Below, piece after piece: positions 23,713 through 33,797 of a stretch of 64,000 nucleotides of DNA. The position numbers and the translations under genes are program-made. Within the stretch, counting starts at the first letter, position 1. Every line of letters starts with the position of its first letter. This DNA is from Porogramme epimiltina. Taxonomy: Eukaryota; Basidiomycota; Agaricomycetes; Polyporales; Polyporaceae. The notes under the pieces were generated by a model. It saw only the letters and a list, made by a program, of their open reading frames with translations, did not search any database and was not told the origin of the DNA. The stretch lies in NCBI GenBank assembly GCA_900155495.1, contig FTLJ01000109.1, forward strand, positions 105,280 to 169,279, in the 5' to 3' direction.

Positions 23713-26700
23713 ATGCCGTTGGCTTACTCCCTCCCCAATAATCTGTCCCCAGCGACGGTCAAGAACACGACCTCGCTGCTGCGCATCATCGCCCTCGCCC
23801 TCATTTCCGGAGCTGCAATCGCCTCACGTCTCTTCGCGGTCATAAACTTCGAGAGTATCATCCATGAGTTGTACGTGCATATGCTCATACGTCACGTATA
23901 AAATCTGAGACACTGCGTTCTAGCGACCCTTGGTTTAACTAGTGAGTAATGCTTCGATGTATTCAGGGCATGCCGCGGGCTGGGTTCAGGTATATTGAGC
24001 ATATCTGTGTCCGTGCCTGCGCGTTCCATGTGCTCGCGAAGGACGGGTGTGGAGCCGGTTTCGGATGCGAGAGCCATTTGCGCATCCTCGTTCTCCCTGC
24101 CTTTGCCTGGTGCCGGTTTCGTCATCGCACAGCAGAGCGTACCACTGCAAGTATGGAGGGATGCGCCCCGGTGCTCATCTCAAAGGACGTACAGGGGAAA
24201 CTTGCACTCGTGCCAATCCTATCACATATCTCAACCCTTCTTTGCACTCGTGACGGACTCCCTTGATCCGTGGCATGCCCTATACATGCAGTAGCTGGGT
24301 CTGAACTTGACTTTGTTTAGCCGGGCAACGCGGGTGCTTGCTGAGCAGGGTTTCTACGTAAGTACGCGCAGAGTATAACTATTATCGTCTCCTAATTCTC
24401 ATTCCAGGCGTTTTGGAATTGGTTCGACCATACTGCGTGGTACCCTCTGGGACGTGTCGTCGGCGGAACTATCTACCCTGGCTTGATGGCTACAAGCGGC
24501 GTCATTTACAACATCCTGCATGCACTCAACCTTCCTGTCGACATTCGTAACATTTGCGTCCTGCTCGCCCCTGGCTTCAGCGCGCTCACTGCGTGGTCTA
24601 CGTACATGTACGTTGCTATGTGCATGTCATGGAAGCGCTTGCCCTCTAACACGTTGCTGCAGGTTCACCAAGGAGATGAAGGACGAGAGTGCCGGTCTTC
24701 TCGCTGCCGCATTCATTGGTATTGCGCCAGGCTACATCTCCCGTTCCGTCGCAGGGTCGTACGACAACGAGGCCATTGCCATCTTCTTGCTCATGTTCAC
24801 GTTCTTCTGCTGGATCAAGGCCCTCAAGACTGGAAGTGTGCTGTTCGGAACACTTACGGCCCTGTTCTACTTCTACATGGTTGCAGCCTGGGGTACGTCT
24901 AAGTCCGACTCACTTGAGTACCCCGTCTCATCATGGCCGCTCACCTCATCGCGTATTTGTAAATAGGCGGTTATGCGTTCATCACCAACATGATTCCTCT
25001 GCACGCCCTCACGTTAATTCTCATGGGTCGTTTCAGCAGCCGCCTTTATACCGCCTACTCCTCCTGGTACGCGATTGGTACTCTGGCCAGCATGCAAGTG
25101 CCGTTCGTCGGCTTCCAGCCTGTCCGCACCAGCGAGCACATGGCGGCTTTGGGTACGTCAAGAAAGGATCGTCGCTCTGTAATGCAATTAACCTTCGGGG
25201 TCAGGCGTATTCGGCCTGCTGCAGATCGTTGCTTTCGCCGAACTGGTCCGGGCCCATGTGTCGTCCAAGCAGTTCCAAAGCATTCTGTTTGGGTCCGTCA
25301 TCGTCATCGGGCTCCTTGGCGCGGTTGCCTTCGCCGGCCTCACGTACAAGGGATGGATTGCACCCTGGACTGGCCGTTTCTACTCTCTTTGGGACACGGG
25401 CTACGCGAAGAAGTATAACAGTCTTCCAGCATAGCCACCCATACGAAGTTAACCTTTTCCCCTGCAGGTACATCCCTATCATCGCGTCAGTCTCGGAGCA
25501 TCAACCTACCGCATGGCCGTCATTCTTTATGGATCTGCAATTCCTCATTTTCCTTTTCCCTGCTGGAGTCATCCTCTGCTTCCGCGAGCTGCGCGATGAG
25601 CATGTCTTCGTCATCATCTACGCTGTAGTCGCCAGCTACTTCGCTGGCGTTATGGTTCGTCTCATGTTGACGCTTACTCCCGTAGTCTGTGTTGCGGCCG
25701 CTGTCGCATTCTCGTCGCTTTTGGACACGTACATCGACCCCACCGAACCCGAGGCCCAGGATGTTGTACCCACCACCGATGCCGACTCGGCCCCCGCCGA
25801 TCCATCCGCGCCTAGCAAGAAGGCGAAGAAAGCGGCCCCTACTGAATCAGGTCTTGCTTCAGGCATCGCCGCCGCTATCGACCCCAAGAGCAAGCCGCGC
25901 GGGATCTTCGGTCTCGACACCCGCGCGCTCGTCGTCTTCAATGCCTTGGGCATGTTGTTCTTCTTCGTGATGCACTGCACCTATGTCACGTCGTCGGCAT
26001 ACTCGTCCCCATCCGTTGTATTGGCGTCGACCAACCCGGACGGGAGCCAGCATATCATCGACGACTTCCGCGAGGCGTACTATTGGCTCCGTCAGAACAC
26101 GCCGCAGGATGCCGTGGTAATGAGCTGGTGGGATTATGGATATCAGATTGCTGGTATGGCCGACCGCCCCACGCTCGTGGACAACAACACGTGGAACAAC
26201 AGTAAGTTGAATTTGACATAGGCACTTTATGAACGTAAATCATGTTAATTTGACGCGCCTGCCTCACCTAGCTCACATTGCCACTGTTGGGAAGGCCATG
26301 TCAAGCTCCGAGGAAGTCGCGTACCCAATCCTCCGCAAGCACGACGTCGACTACATCCTTGTCATTTTTGGGGGTCTCATCGGCTATTCCGGCGATGACA
26401 TCAACAAGTTCCTCTGGATGGTCCGCATCGCGCAGGGCGTATGGCCGGAGGAGATCCAGGAGCCCAACTACTTCACACCCAAGGGCGAATACCGGATCGA
26501 CGATATGGCCTCGCAGACGATGAAGAATAGCCTCATGTACAAGATGTCGTACTACCGGTGCGTGGCCCTCGGCACCTATACCGTGTACCTGGCATGGGCT
26601 TCGCCTGCTGACTCCCCTCCGATGCAGTTTCGCGGAACTATTCGGGGGCAACCAAGCCATGGATCGCGTGCGCGGTCAGCAGGTGCCAAAGACGGGCCCT

Positions 26701-27122
26701 ACGCTTGACTACCTAGGTGGGTGCCTGACCTCTTGTAGCAGCACATTTCGCTTATCGATCCCCTCCCCCGTGCCGCACCCACCCAGATGAGGCATTTACG
26801 TCCGAAAACTGGATTGTAAGTCTCACACTCTGCTTCTGGGCGCAATCATTCTGCATGCTTACCGCTTCTTCCCTTCCTCCCCGCGTCCGCGACCGCACCC
26901 GTGCCTCCGCGTTTCCTTCCTTCCCTTCCGCTCCTGCGCCTGCCCTATCTTGCGCGTCGGCACGCACTATGTACGCACTTAATTGCGCACACGCAGGTCC
27001 GGATCTATCAAGTCAAGAAGGAAGACCCGCTGGGGCGCGACCTCAAGAGCGCGAACGCGTTCGAGCAGGGCAAGAAGAAAAAGAAGTCGAAGCCGCTGGT
27101 GAGGCGAAAGGCGGTCGTGTAG
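23713..27122 (+). CDS. STT3: Oligosaccharyltransferase catalytic subunit STT3
   Basis: Transfers the lipid-linked oligosaccharide to asparagine in N-x-S/T sequons in the ER lumen. Twelve exons: 23713..23870, 23924..23941, 24321..24357, 24408..24607, 24663..24892, 24967..25152, 25205..25412, 25468..26201, 26272..26557, 26628..26716, 26787..26815, 26997..27122; 766 residues with all phases closing. The first lumenal loop has H-E-F-D-P-W-F-N-Y-R, with the catalytic metal-binding aspartate D54 on an 18-base exon. [10 protein letters not shown] carries the external-loop glutamate motif. W-W-D-Y-G lies at about 566-570, followed by [10 protein letters not shown]. Many membrane helices precede it. 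Before W-W-D-Y-G there is a hydrophilic insert rich in alanine, proline and lysine (about residues 430-490). The C-terminus is lysine-rich (G-K-K-K-K-K-S-K). Intron 2 is 379 bases, much longer than the others. Confidence 0.97.
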
Positions 27123-28823
27123 AGTGTCCCAATCGCGTTGCGCTCTGTGTTTGCTGCTTTTATAATCTATCGCATTCTCCGACTCCGACTATAACCGCGC
27201 GGCCGAGCCACCCTAGTTCGTCGTCCCCTACGAGCGAGTAGCTCGCTGTGCGCGATCCGTGGCGTCGACCCGCCCCACCGCGCGTGTTTGCATCAAGGCA
27301 AAATTGCGCAACGCACCAGCGTATCGGGGCCCCGTTAGGGCTGGAGCATTGTCAAACGAATTTTTTGCGGACATCGTCGCGCCATCCAAGGCGGATCTCC
27401 GCGGGAGGATCAGGCGCGATCGTGGCCACCAGGTCGGACATCGCGCCGTTCGAGGGCCCAATCCATCGATGAGGCGCAAAATCGGCTGGGTAAGGTTGCG
27501 TCCTCGGCGCGGAAGGCGGAGGTCACGCACAGCCGGCTGGAGGACTACCGTGGAGCGGAGTGCCATAGAGTGCCCGGGAGCGTCGTGGTGCAGAGCCGCT
27601 TCCCGCGCCGTGTCATGCCCCCCGCGACGCGAGGCCATCCCCAAATATCCAGCGGCATCCGCCAGCACGTCGGCGCGCTGCGCCGCGTACGTCGCAGGTG
27701 CTGCAACACGCTCGCAGGATGCACCTGCACGCGCGCATCGTCGCGTCGCTCTCAATTCCAGAGAGGGGCGCATGCGGGGCGAGGTCGCGACATGGATTTT
27801 AGGGGTGGCAGACGACGGGCTACGGGCGAGGTTTGGTGTGGGATTTCGCCAAACGCAGCGCACCTTCTCCTACTCCGCCAACTCCGCGCCGCGCACGTCG
27901 CGCCTCGCGCTGCGTCCGTCCTGTGGCCGCAGGGCGGCTCGGGCGAGGCCCCCTGCCCGCCGCGAGTCACGCTGGCCCGGGTCGCGGGGCAAGAGCCGGG
28001 TGGCCCTGAACACGGCCAGCGGGCGCATTTTCAACTTAAGCATTTCGCCGGTGCGTTGCGTTGCCCGCATCGCTGCGTGCTACCACGCCGGGCGGCTCTC
28101 GCTGATCGGCGGGGCCGCACCAGGCGAAGGGGGTGGATCGCGAGGAGAATTGGCCGCTCGGTAGCTGCACGCACGCTGGACCCTCTCCCCGCTGCGGGCA
28201 CCCACACTCGTTCGCAGAGTCTACTGTACTCCGGCTTTAACCAACCTTTAACCTAATTTCTTAAAGTACTGCCACAGTCGCGGAGCGGTCCGCCGCATGG
28301 TGCACCACATGCTATCCCAGTTGATTCCCGGGGCGAAGGGGGTATAGAAGAGGCAAGTCTGAAGCCCCGTTTGGCGGTCGTTCAGCAGCAGCCCTGAGCC
28401 TATCCGAAGTTTCTCGCTCGTGCGGGAATGCCAAGAGTATATATAGGTGATCTATCGACGATACATAAAGCGGAGATGCACGAAGATATGATATAGCGTA
28501 TGCGGGTAGATGCGAAAGCGTGATGCTGACAGAGATGGAGGGGACGACGGGGACGGGGATGAGGGTAGCAATGTAGCAATACAGAGCGGGCAGTCCACAC
28601 GACTCGTGGCACGGGCAAGGCGGATCGAAAACAGGCGAGATTGTTCTGCCGCGAAGGTGAGCGAGTGCCCCCATGGCCATGCCGAAGAGAAGTGCAGCCA
28701 CGCTCACCTTGGGAATTTGGGAATCACTATGAGCTGGAGAAAAAGATACGCGGCTGCATCGCGATCCGCTAGCGCGCGCCAGCAGGAGCACGAACCAGCA
28801 CCAGCTCAACTACGCCGAGCCGC
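27123..28823. other. GC-rich intergenic interval, no supported gene
   Basis: About 1.7 kb. Open frames overlap on both strands (for example 27259-28164 plus, 27228-27863 minus) but they are arginine/alanine-rich, as GC-rich noncoding DNA gives, and none shows a domain or splice pattern. Confidence 0.55.
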
Positions 28824-29326
28824 TCACTGAGCGCCCTCCTCCGCCTCGACCTCCGCGTCCCCGCCTCCTCCCTCCTCAGGCCCGATCCACGCCGTGGGAT
28901 CGGCCACCATCTCCCGGTACTCGTTGTCTGTGATTTGGCGGAATCGGATCGAGCCGTCCCGCCAGCCGCGGGTGAGTTGCTCCAACTTGGGCAGGTTGGT
29001 CACGTCGCTGAGATTCTTGAAGGGCACATCGGCGAGCGGCCAGCCCTCGATCCGGACGCGGTACCGGTTCACGACGTCCTTCATGTACGCGCGCCGTGCC
29101 CAGCGCATCTGCGCGTTCGGGTCGTTGGTAATTTCACCTAGCGCGGGGTCCGCAGTCAGTTCCGCTGTGCCTGGTGCAGGACGCGCGGCGCGGCGCTGAG
29201 GGCGCGCCGGCGCCAGGAGGACTCACATAGTTTCTCTTTGACCATCTGGCGTAGCTGCGCGCGCGCTGCAATCATGCGCTCCGAGTACGTCTGGCGGGGG
29301 TTCACGGGGAAGCGGTGCATAGACAT
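28824..29326 (-). CDS. Small conserved basidiomycete protein of unknown function
   Basis: Two exons: complement(28824..29137, 29227..29326), 137 residues. The start is MSMHRFPVNPRQTYSERMIA and the junction reads K-L-C-E-I-T-N-D-P-N. The core contains M-R-W-A-R-R-A-Y-M-K-D-V-V-N-R-Y, E-G-W-P-L-A-D-V-P-F-K-N-L-S-D-V, and LPKLEQLTRGWRDGSIRFRQ. I remember similar W-P-x-x-I/V-P-F-x-N-L-S proteins as multi-copy and unnamed in mushroom-forming fungi, but cannot name a domain. The tail is acidic and glycine-rich (E-E-G-G-G-G-D-A-E-V-E-A-E-E). A minus-strand TATA-like element lies about 145 bases upstream of the ATG. Function is unknown; a nucleic-acid or protein-binding role would be a guess. Confidence 0.8.
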
Positions 29327-30966
29327 GGTGGGCGAGGGGGTGGTGGGTGGCGGCGCCGCTGCAGCTGTGCGGTGGAGGCTAACAGCCTGGGCAGGGAGGG
29401 AAGAGGCGGACGGGCAAGGGCTTGGGAGGCGGATGCAGCTGGAGACGGCTGGCCACCCGCGCCCCGCGTACTTATACGTCGCGCGCACCTATTGCGCCTT
29501 TGCTTCTGGAGTCCATGAGCCGCGTTCGCGTGCAGCATGGTCCCGTCAGGAGGTCGTGGGCCGCGTTGAGGATCCCCGCGACAATGGTCCTTCGCGACTC
29601 GGAGGTCGGGAAGGGCTGAGTTGCGCGTCTTCGGTCCGTCACATATCAGGTAATGCAGGAACCTGTTTGGCAGAAGGGGGCGGCAGGACCGAGCGCACAC
29701 CAGCCCGTTCGCTCTGCTCATCTTTTCCAACACGCACGAAGCGCGAGGACCCTGAGCCACGGTCGCGGACATGGGGGGAATCTGGGGCAGATCGTCAGCA
29801 TGACCCGTCGAATCAGAGGAGAGACGGCTGGGACGGCGAATGCGCCACCGCGACCCTGCGCATTGCATGTTCCCGCGCAGAGGATTCGGCAGCGTGCGGA
29901 ATGAGGCTTCCGATAAAGTCCTGGTATCGGGAAAGGTTCAACATAGGCTCCATAGCTTATTCCCGCCAATATCAGATAAGGAATTCTTTTGGGTGCTTCT
30001 TTAACCCCGTATATTTCGCGAGTGCCGCCCGAGATCGCATCCGTCGACGGAGGAGGACGATCGCCTACGCGCCCTCATTTACCGCAAGACAAACCACGCG
30101 TGCTTACCGTATAGCATCGCATCGTCCCGATCGCACGAAGCTAGGCCAAGGAGAGCATTCAGTCCTGCCGTGCAGGGACATTCCGGCGGAGCGCAGACCA
30201 TCGTGCTGAGTCCAGCCACCTTGGGTGGAGCATTGGAAGGTGAGAGTCAGCAGCATCCAAGGACGGTCAGGGCCGGTGGCGTACCGAGACAACCCAGCCA
30301 GTGGCGTCAGAAAATGAAAGAGGATTTCAGCTGTCACGCTCACGGGGGCGGCACTCCTCCTCGGTAATACGCCACGCGAGAGTATGAGAAGGGAGGAGGG
30401 ACTGTGCGCGCGATGGAGCGGCGACGATCCAGCAGCACCAGTGGGGACTGCCCGAGCAACGTGAGCAGCGCGTTGAAGGGACTTCTCCCGCGACCTTACC
30501 GCACCCTCCTCGCTACTACTATTAGCACTACTAGATCCCCCATCGCGCGGTGCCTGGGGCTGGGGGACCGCGGCTTCTGGGCGGGTCGAGTGCAGCGGGT
30601 CGCGAGCTGGCATGAATTTCAGCTGCACCCCCAGTGCCCACCGACTCCAGCGCACGCCCGGACGCATTCAATAGAGCTTACCTGACGGAGGTGCGGCCGC
30701 GCCGACCCTGCGGGTACGTAACAACGAGAGGGACGCATCCGCAAGGCCGCAACACAGGGATGCCGGTGGACCGCCACACGACCATGGCGGCGACGGCACG
30801 CCCGCTGCGTGCGTGAGCGGCGATGCGATAACCACCACGCAGGTTGTCCATCCTGGAACGTCGAGAGCGACCGATAGATTATAATTTACAACGACGCGAA
30901 ACGGCACCCACATAGCGAGCCTATCTCATAAACCCCGCACACCCCGGCCCAAGCCCGCTACCCATG
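29327..30966. other. Intergenic interval, no supported gene
   Basis: About 1.6 kb. It contains the promoter of the small gene at 28824 (minus-strand TATAAG at about 29470-29475). Remaining open frames on both strands lack support. Confidence 0.55.
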
Positions 30967-32937
30967 TCATAGCTCGTCGGTGGAATGCCCCGCAGGCTTC
31001 GTCGAAGCCACGTCCTCCGTAGCCGCCGAAGCTTCTGCGGGGGGTTCTGACGGCGCGGCCGGGGATTCTTCCGCGACAGGCATCTCCTCCAAATCCTCCA
31101 CCTCATCGTCGTCCTCGTCCTCAGACTCCTCCATGGCTTCCCCGCGCTTCTCGGCGCTCGGCGTCGCCTCCGCGGCAGACGCAGTCTCGGACGCGGACTC
31201 GCCCGCGACAGGGGTCTTTGGGTGCCCGGTCTCCTCAGCCTTGAACACGGCCTGGCCCGCGTCGTCCGTCTTGGCCATCTTGGGCTTCTCGCGCTCCTTG
31301 CGCTCCGCCTCCTGCGACGCCTTGAGGATCTTGCGGAGCATGTCCTCCTCGCCCTCCTTCTCGCCCTCGGCCCCGGCAGCCGCCTTCTTCTTCTTGGGCA
31401 GCCCGCCGCCGCCCATCATGCCCGGGTAGCCGTTCTTCTCGTGGAAGTCCGCGCCGGCGCCGTTCTTGATCGCCTCCTCGAAGTCGATGAGGTCCGTGAA
31501 GCCGCCGTGCGCGAGCGCGATGCGCTGCGCCTCCTGCATGCGCTCGATCTCGAGCTCCTTCTCGTCCGGCTCGAACTCCTCCTCCGCCGCCTTCGCGTTC
31601 ACCGTGGAGAGGTCCGCGGTGCCGTCGAGCACGGAGTCGAAGAACGTGGAGAGCGAGTCGTGCTTCTGGATGCCTGCGGGCGCGAACGTGGGCGCGCGGG
31701 CGCGGAAGAGGGGACGAAGCGAAGGCGAGCGGGCGTCAGCGCGCAGGCCCGATCCGACCCCGACTGGAGCGGCGACTCACCCTCGTAGAGCACAAAGTCC
31801 GATGACCCCGCCGGGTAGATGAGCACCTTCGACGACTTGGGCTCGCCCTTCTCCAGCCCCATCTTCACCGAACTCCTGCCCCGGCGATCGCGGTGGACGG
31901 CGAACTTGATCTGACCCTTGTACTTGTTGCCGAGTGTCTGCCAGAGAAGTGGGATGTGCTTGCCCTGGTTGAGGAGGACGGCACGGGGCGCGTCTTTGTT
32001 CTGGACGCGAAGATGAGACGGGAGATCGAGTTTGATGGGGAAGCGGACGAAGCCCGGTGAAAAGTTGCGAAACGTACCTCATCGATCCAGCCGGGGAGGT
32101 CCTCGAGGTGGTAGACCTTCTTTACGTTGTGCGGGATGTTGCGCGAGGCCCAGTAGTAGAACGCGCTCGCGCTGCGCTGGGGGCCGTCAAAGTCAAGTGG
32201 CTTCGACTTGCCGCCTCGGGGGAAAAGCTGCACCAAAGCTTAGCATTCATTCGGGCACGGATCGGGGAGCGTGGAAAAAACATGCCTTGACGGTAGGGAA
32301 GCCTTGCACGCCCTGCTCGGCGCATAGCCGTTTGTTGCTTTGTTTGTCGCAATCCACAGCATAGAAGGGGATCATGGGGTAAACCCCGAGTGCGGCTTTG
32401 CTGTATTCTGGGGCCATCCGTTGGCAGTGCTGTTGATCTGCCGGTCAATCATGCAGCGCAGCGGCCGACGCGACTATGAAACTCACCCCGCACCAAGGGG
32501 CGACGAAAGCGACAACCGAGGTTGCCTGTTGGCGAAGACACGATTAGCACTCGCTCGGCACACCGAGACCTGGATTTTCGAACACAAAGGGTGCAGTAGG
32601 GGTCACAACGAATCCAAAGAAGCGACCGATGCTCCGGCAAGCCCCTAAGGACTCAGCCGAGATGGAGCTTGCCGTCATGGAGGGATTTGTGCTGCAGCAC
32701 CTTGCTTCCATGGTGGTAACGCGCGCGCATACATGCACGTGTAGTGCGCGTAATAGTTGAAGGAAAGGGGGAAGAAGTTGCTGATCGGATGGGAGGGAGA
32801 CGTACGTTCTCCTTCATCGCAGCCTTGAAGCCTTTAGCATCAATCTGTTTAACAAGGGTGTTGCTCGGGAAGAGGGCCGCCGACGCCAGTGAAGGCGTCA
32901 GGGCAAGAGTGACTGCAAGCCAGTGTTGCAGCTGCAT
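30967..32937 (-). CDS. ER protein disulfide isomerase with one thioredoxin a-domain
   Basis: Catalyses disulfide formation and isomerisation in the ER. Six exons: complement(30967..31673, 31781..32000, 32078..32227, 32286..32429, 32487..32525, 32806..32937), 463 residues. A signal peptide begins MQLQHWLAVTLALTPSLASA. The a-domain has V-V-A-F-V-A-P-W-C-G-H-C-Q-R-M; C56-G57 and H58-C59 are on separate exons. The cis-proline loop is V-Q-G-F-P-T-V-K-L-F. The rest continues G-P-Q-R-S-A-S-A-F-Y-Y-W-A and a second, CxxC-less thioredoxin-like part, then a long acidic, lysine- and alanine-rich tail. The C-terminus is H-S-T-D-E-L, a variant of the HDEL/KDEL retrieval signal. The intron at 32228..32285 begins GC instead of GT. 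Intron 1 (32526..32805) is long and may hide a small extra exon. Confidence 0.92.
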
Positions 32938-33797
32938 GGGTGGAGGTGTTGGGTGCTTGCCTCGGGTCTAGGGTACAGAACGAAGAACAGAGGCGCAAGC
33001 GAGCGGGCGAGTATGTCGGGATTGAGACGCGAACCGGGACCTTATAGTCGACGAGCGCGGTGCGTGGGTAAGCGTCGCGGAGGGGCTGACGTGGCGAAAC
33101 GGTGGTTCCCACCGTCCACGGTCCCGGGGATGGTCGCAGCGCTGCCGACGACGGGCACAGCGTCCGACGCGCTGGACGTACCCACGAAACGCGCCCCATG
33201 CGACTGGAAGGTGGGCGAGAGAACAGCATCACTCCCTGCCCGCTGCCACCCTCTGACCGAGTCTGCCCCGCCCAGCCGCCGTGCCCACGCCCCCCGACGC
33301 CCGTGGACGTGGCAGATCCCCACGACCATACACACCGTCGCCCGTGCATGGAGCCCCCATCACGTGCCTGCCCCGCCGCCTCCCTGCCCGTTCTCCCGCC
33401 AGGAACTCGTTCTCACACCGCTCGCAGTCTCCGGCTCTCCCAGGAATATAAGCCCGCGGCGCGCCCGGGTCCGTGTTGAGGCACAGCCCGCCGTCCCCGA
33501 CATACGAGTGGCGCCCGCCGTCGAAGAATGCTCGCTTACCGCTAGCCACAGGACGATTGCTAGATATCGCCGCGCCCCCACGTGTTCTGCTAAGTCCTTG
33601 CCTCATGTCGTGCGCGAGGTCCACATCATACCACTCTTTATAAGCCCGCCCTCCGCGTCCGAGCACGTTTTCGCGCCATATCGTCGTCTCCTCCACGATC
33701 ACGCTCTCCAGCGACCTCTAGTCCGAGCCCTCAACCCCTACTTCTTCACCCTCACCCACCACCATCCCGCTCACCTCCCCAGACAGGCGTTGCCGAC
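32938..33797. promoter_or_regulatory. Divergent intergenic region, PDI (-) and RanBP3-like (+)
   Basis: 860 bases between start codons, with a minus-strand TATA element close to the PDI gene. Plus-strand DNA before 33798 is C/T-rich. No gene seen. Confidence 0.5.
33040..33046 (-). promoter_or_regulatory. TATA box candidate for the PDI gene
   Basis: TATAAGG on the minus strand, about 105 bases upstream of the PDI start codon at 32937; good spacing for a fungal core promoter. Confidence 0.5.
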
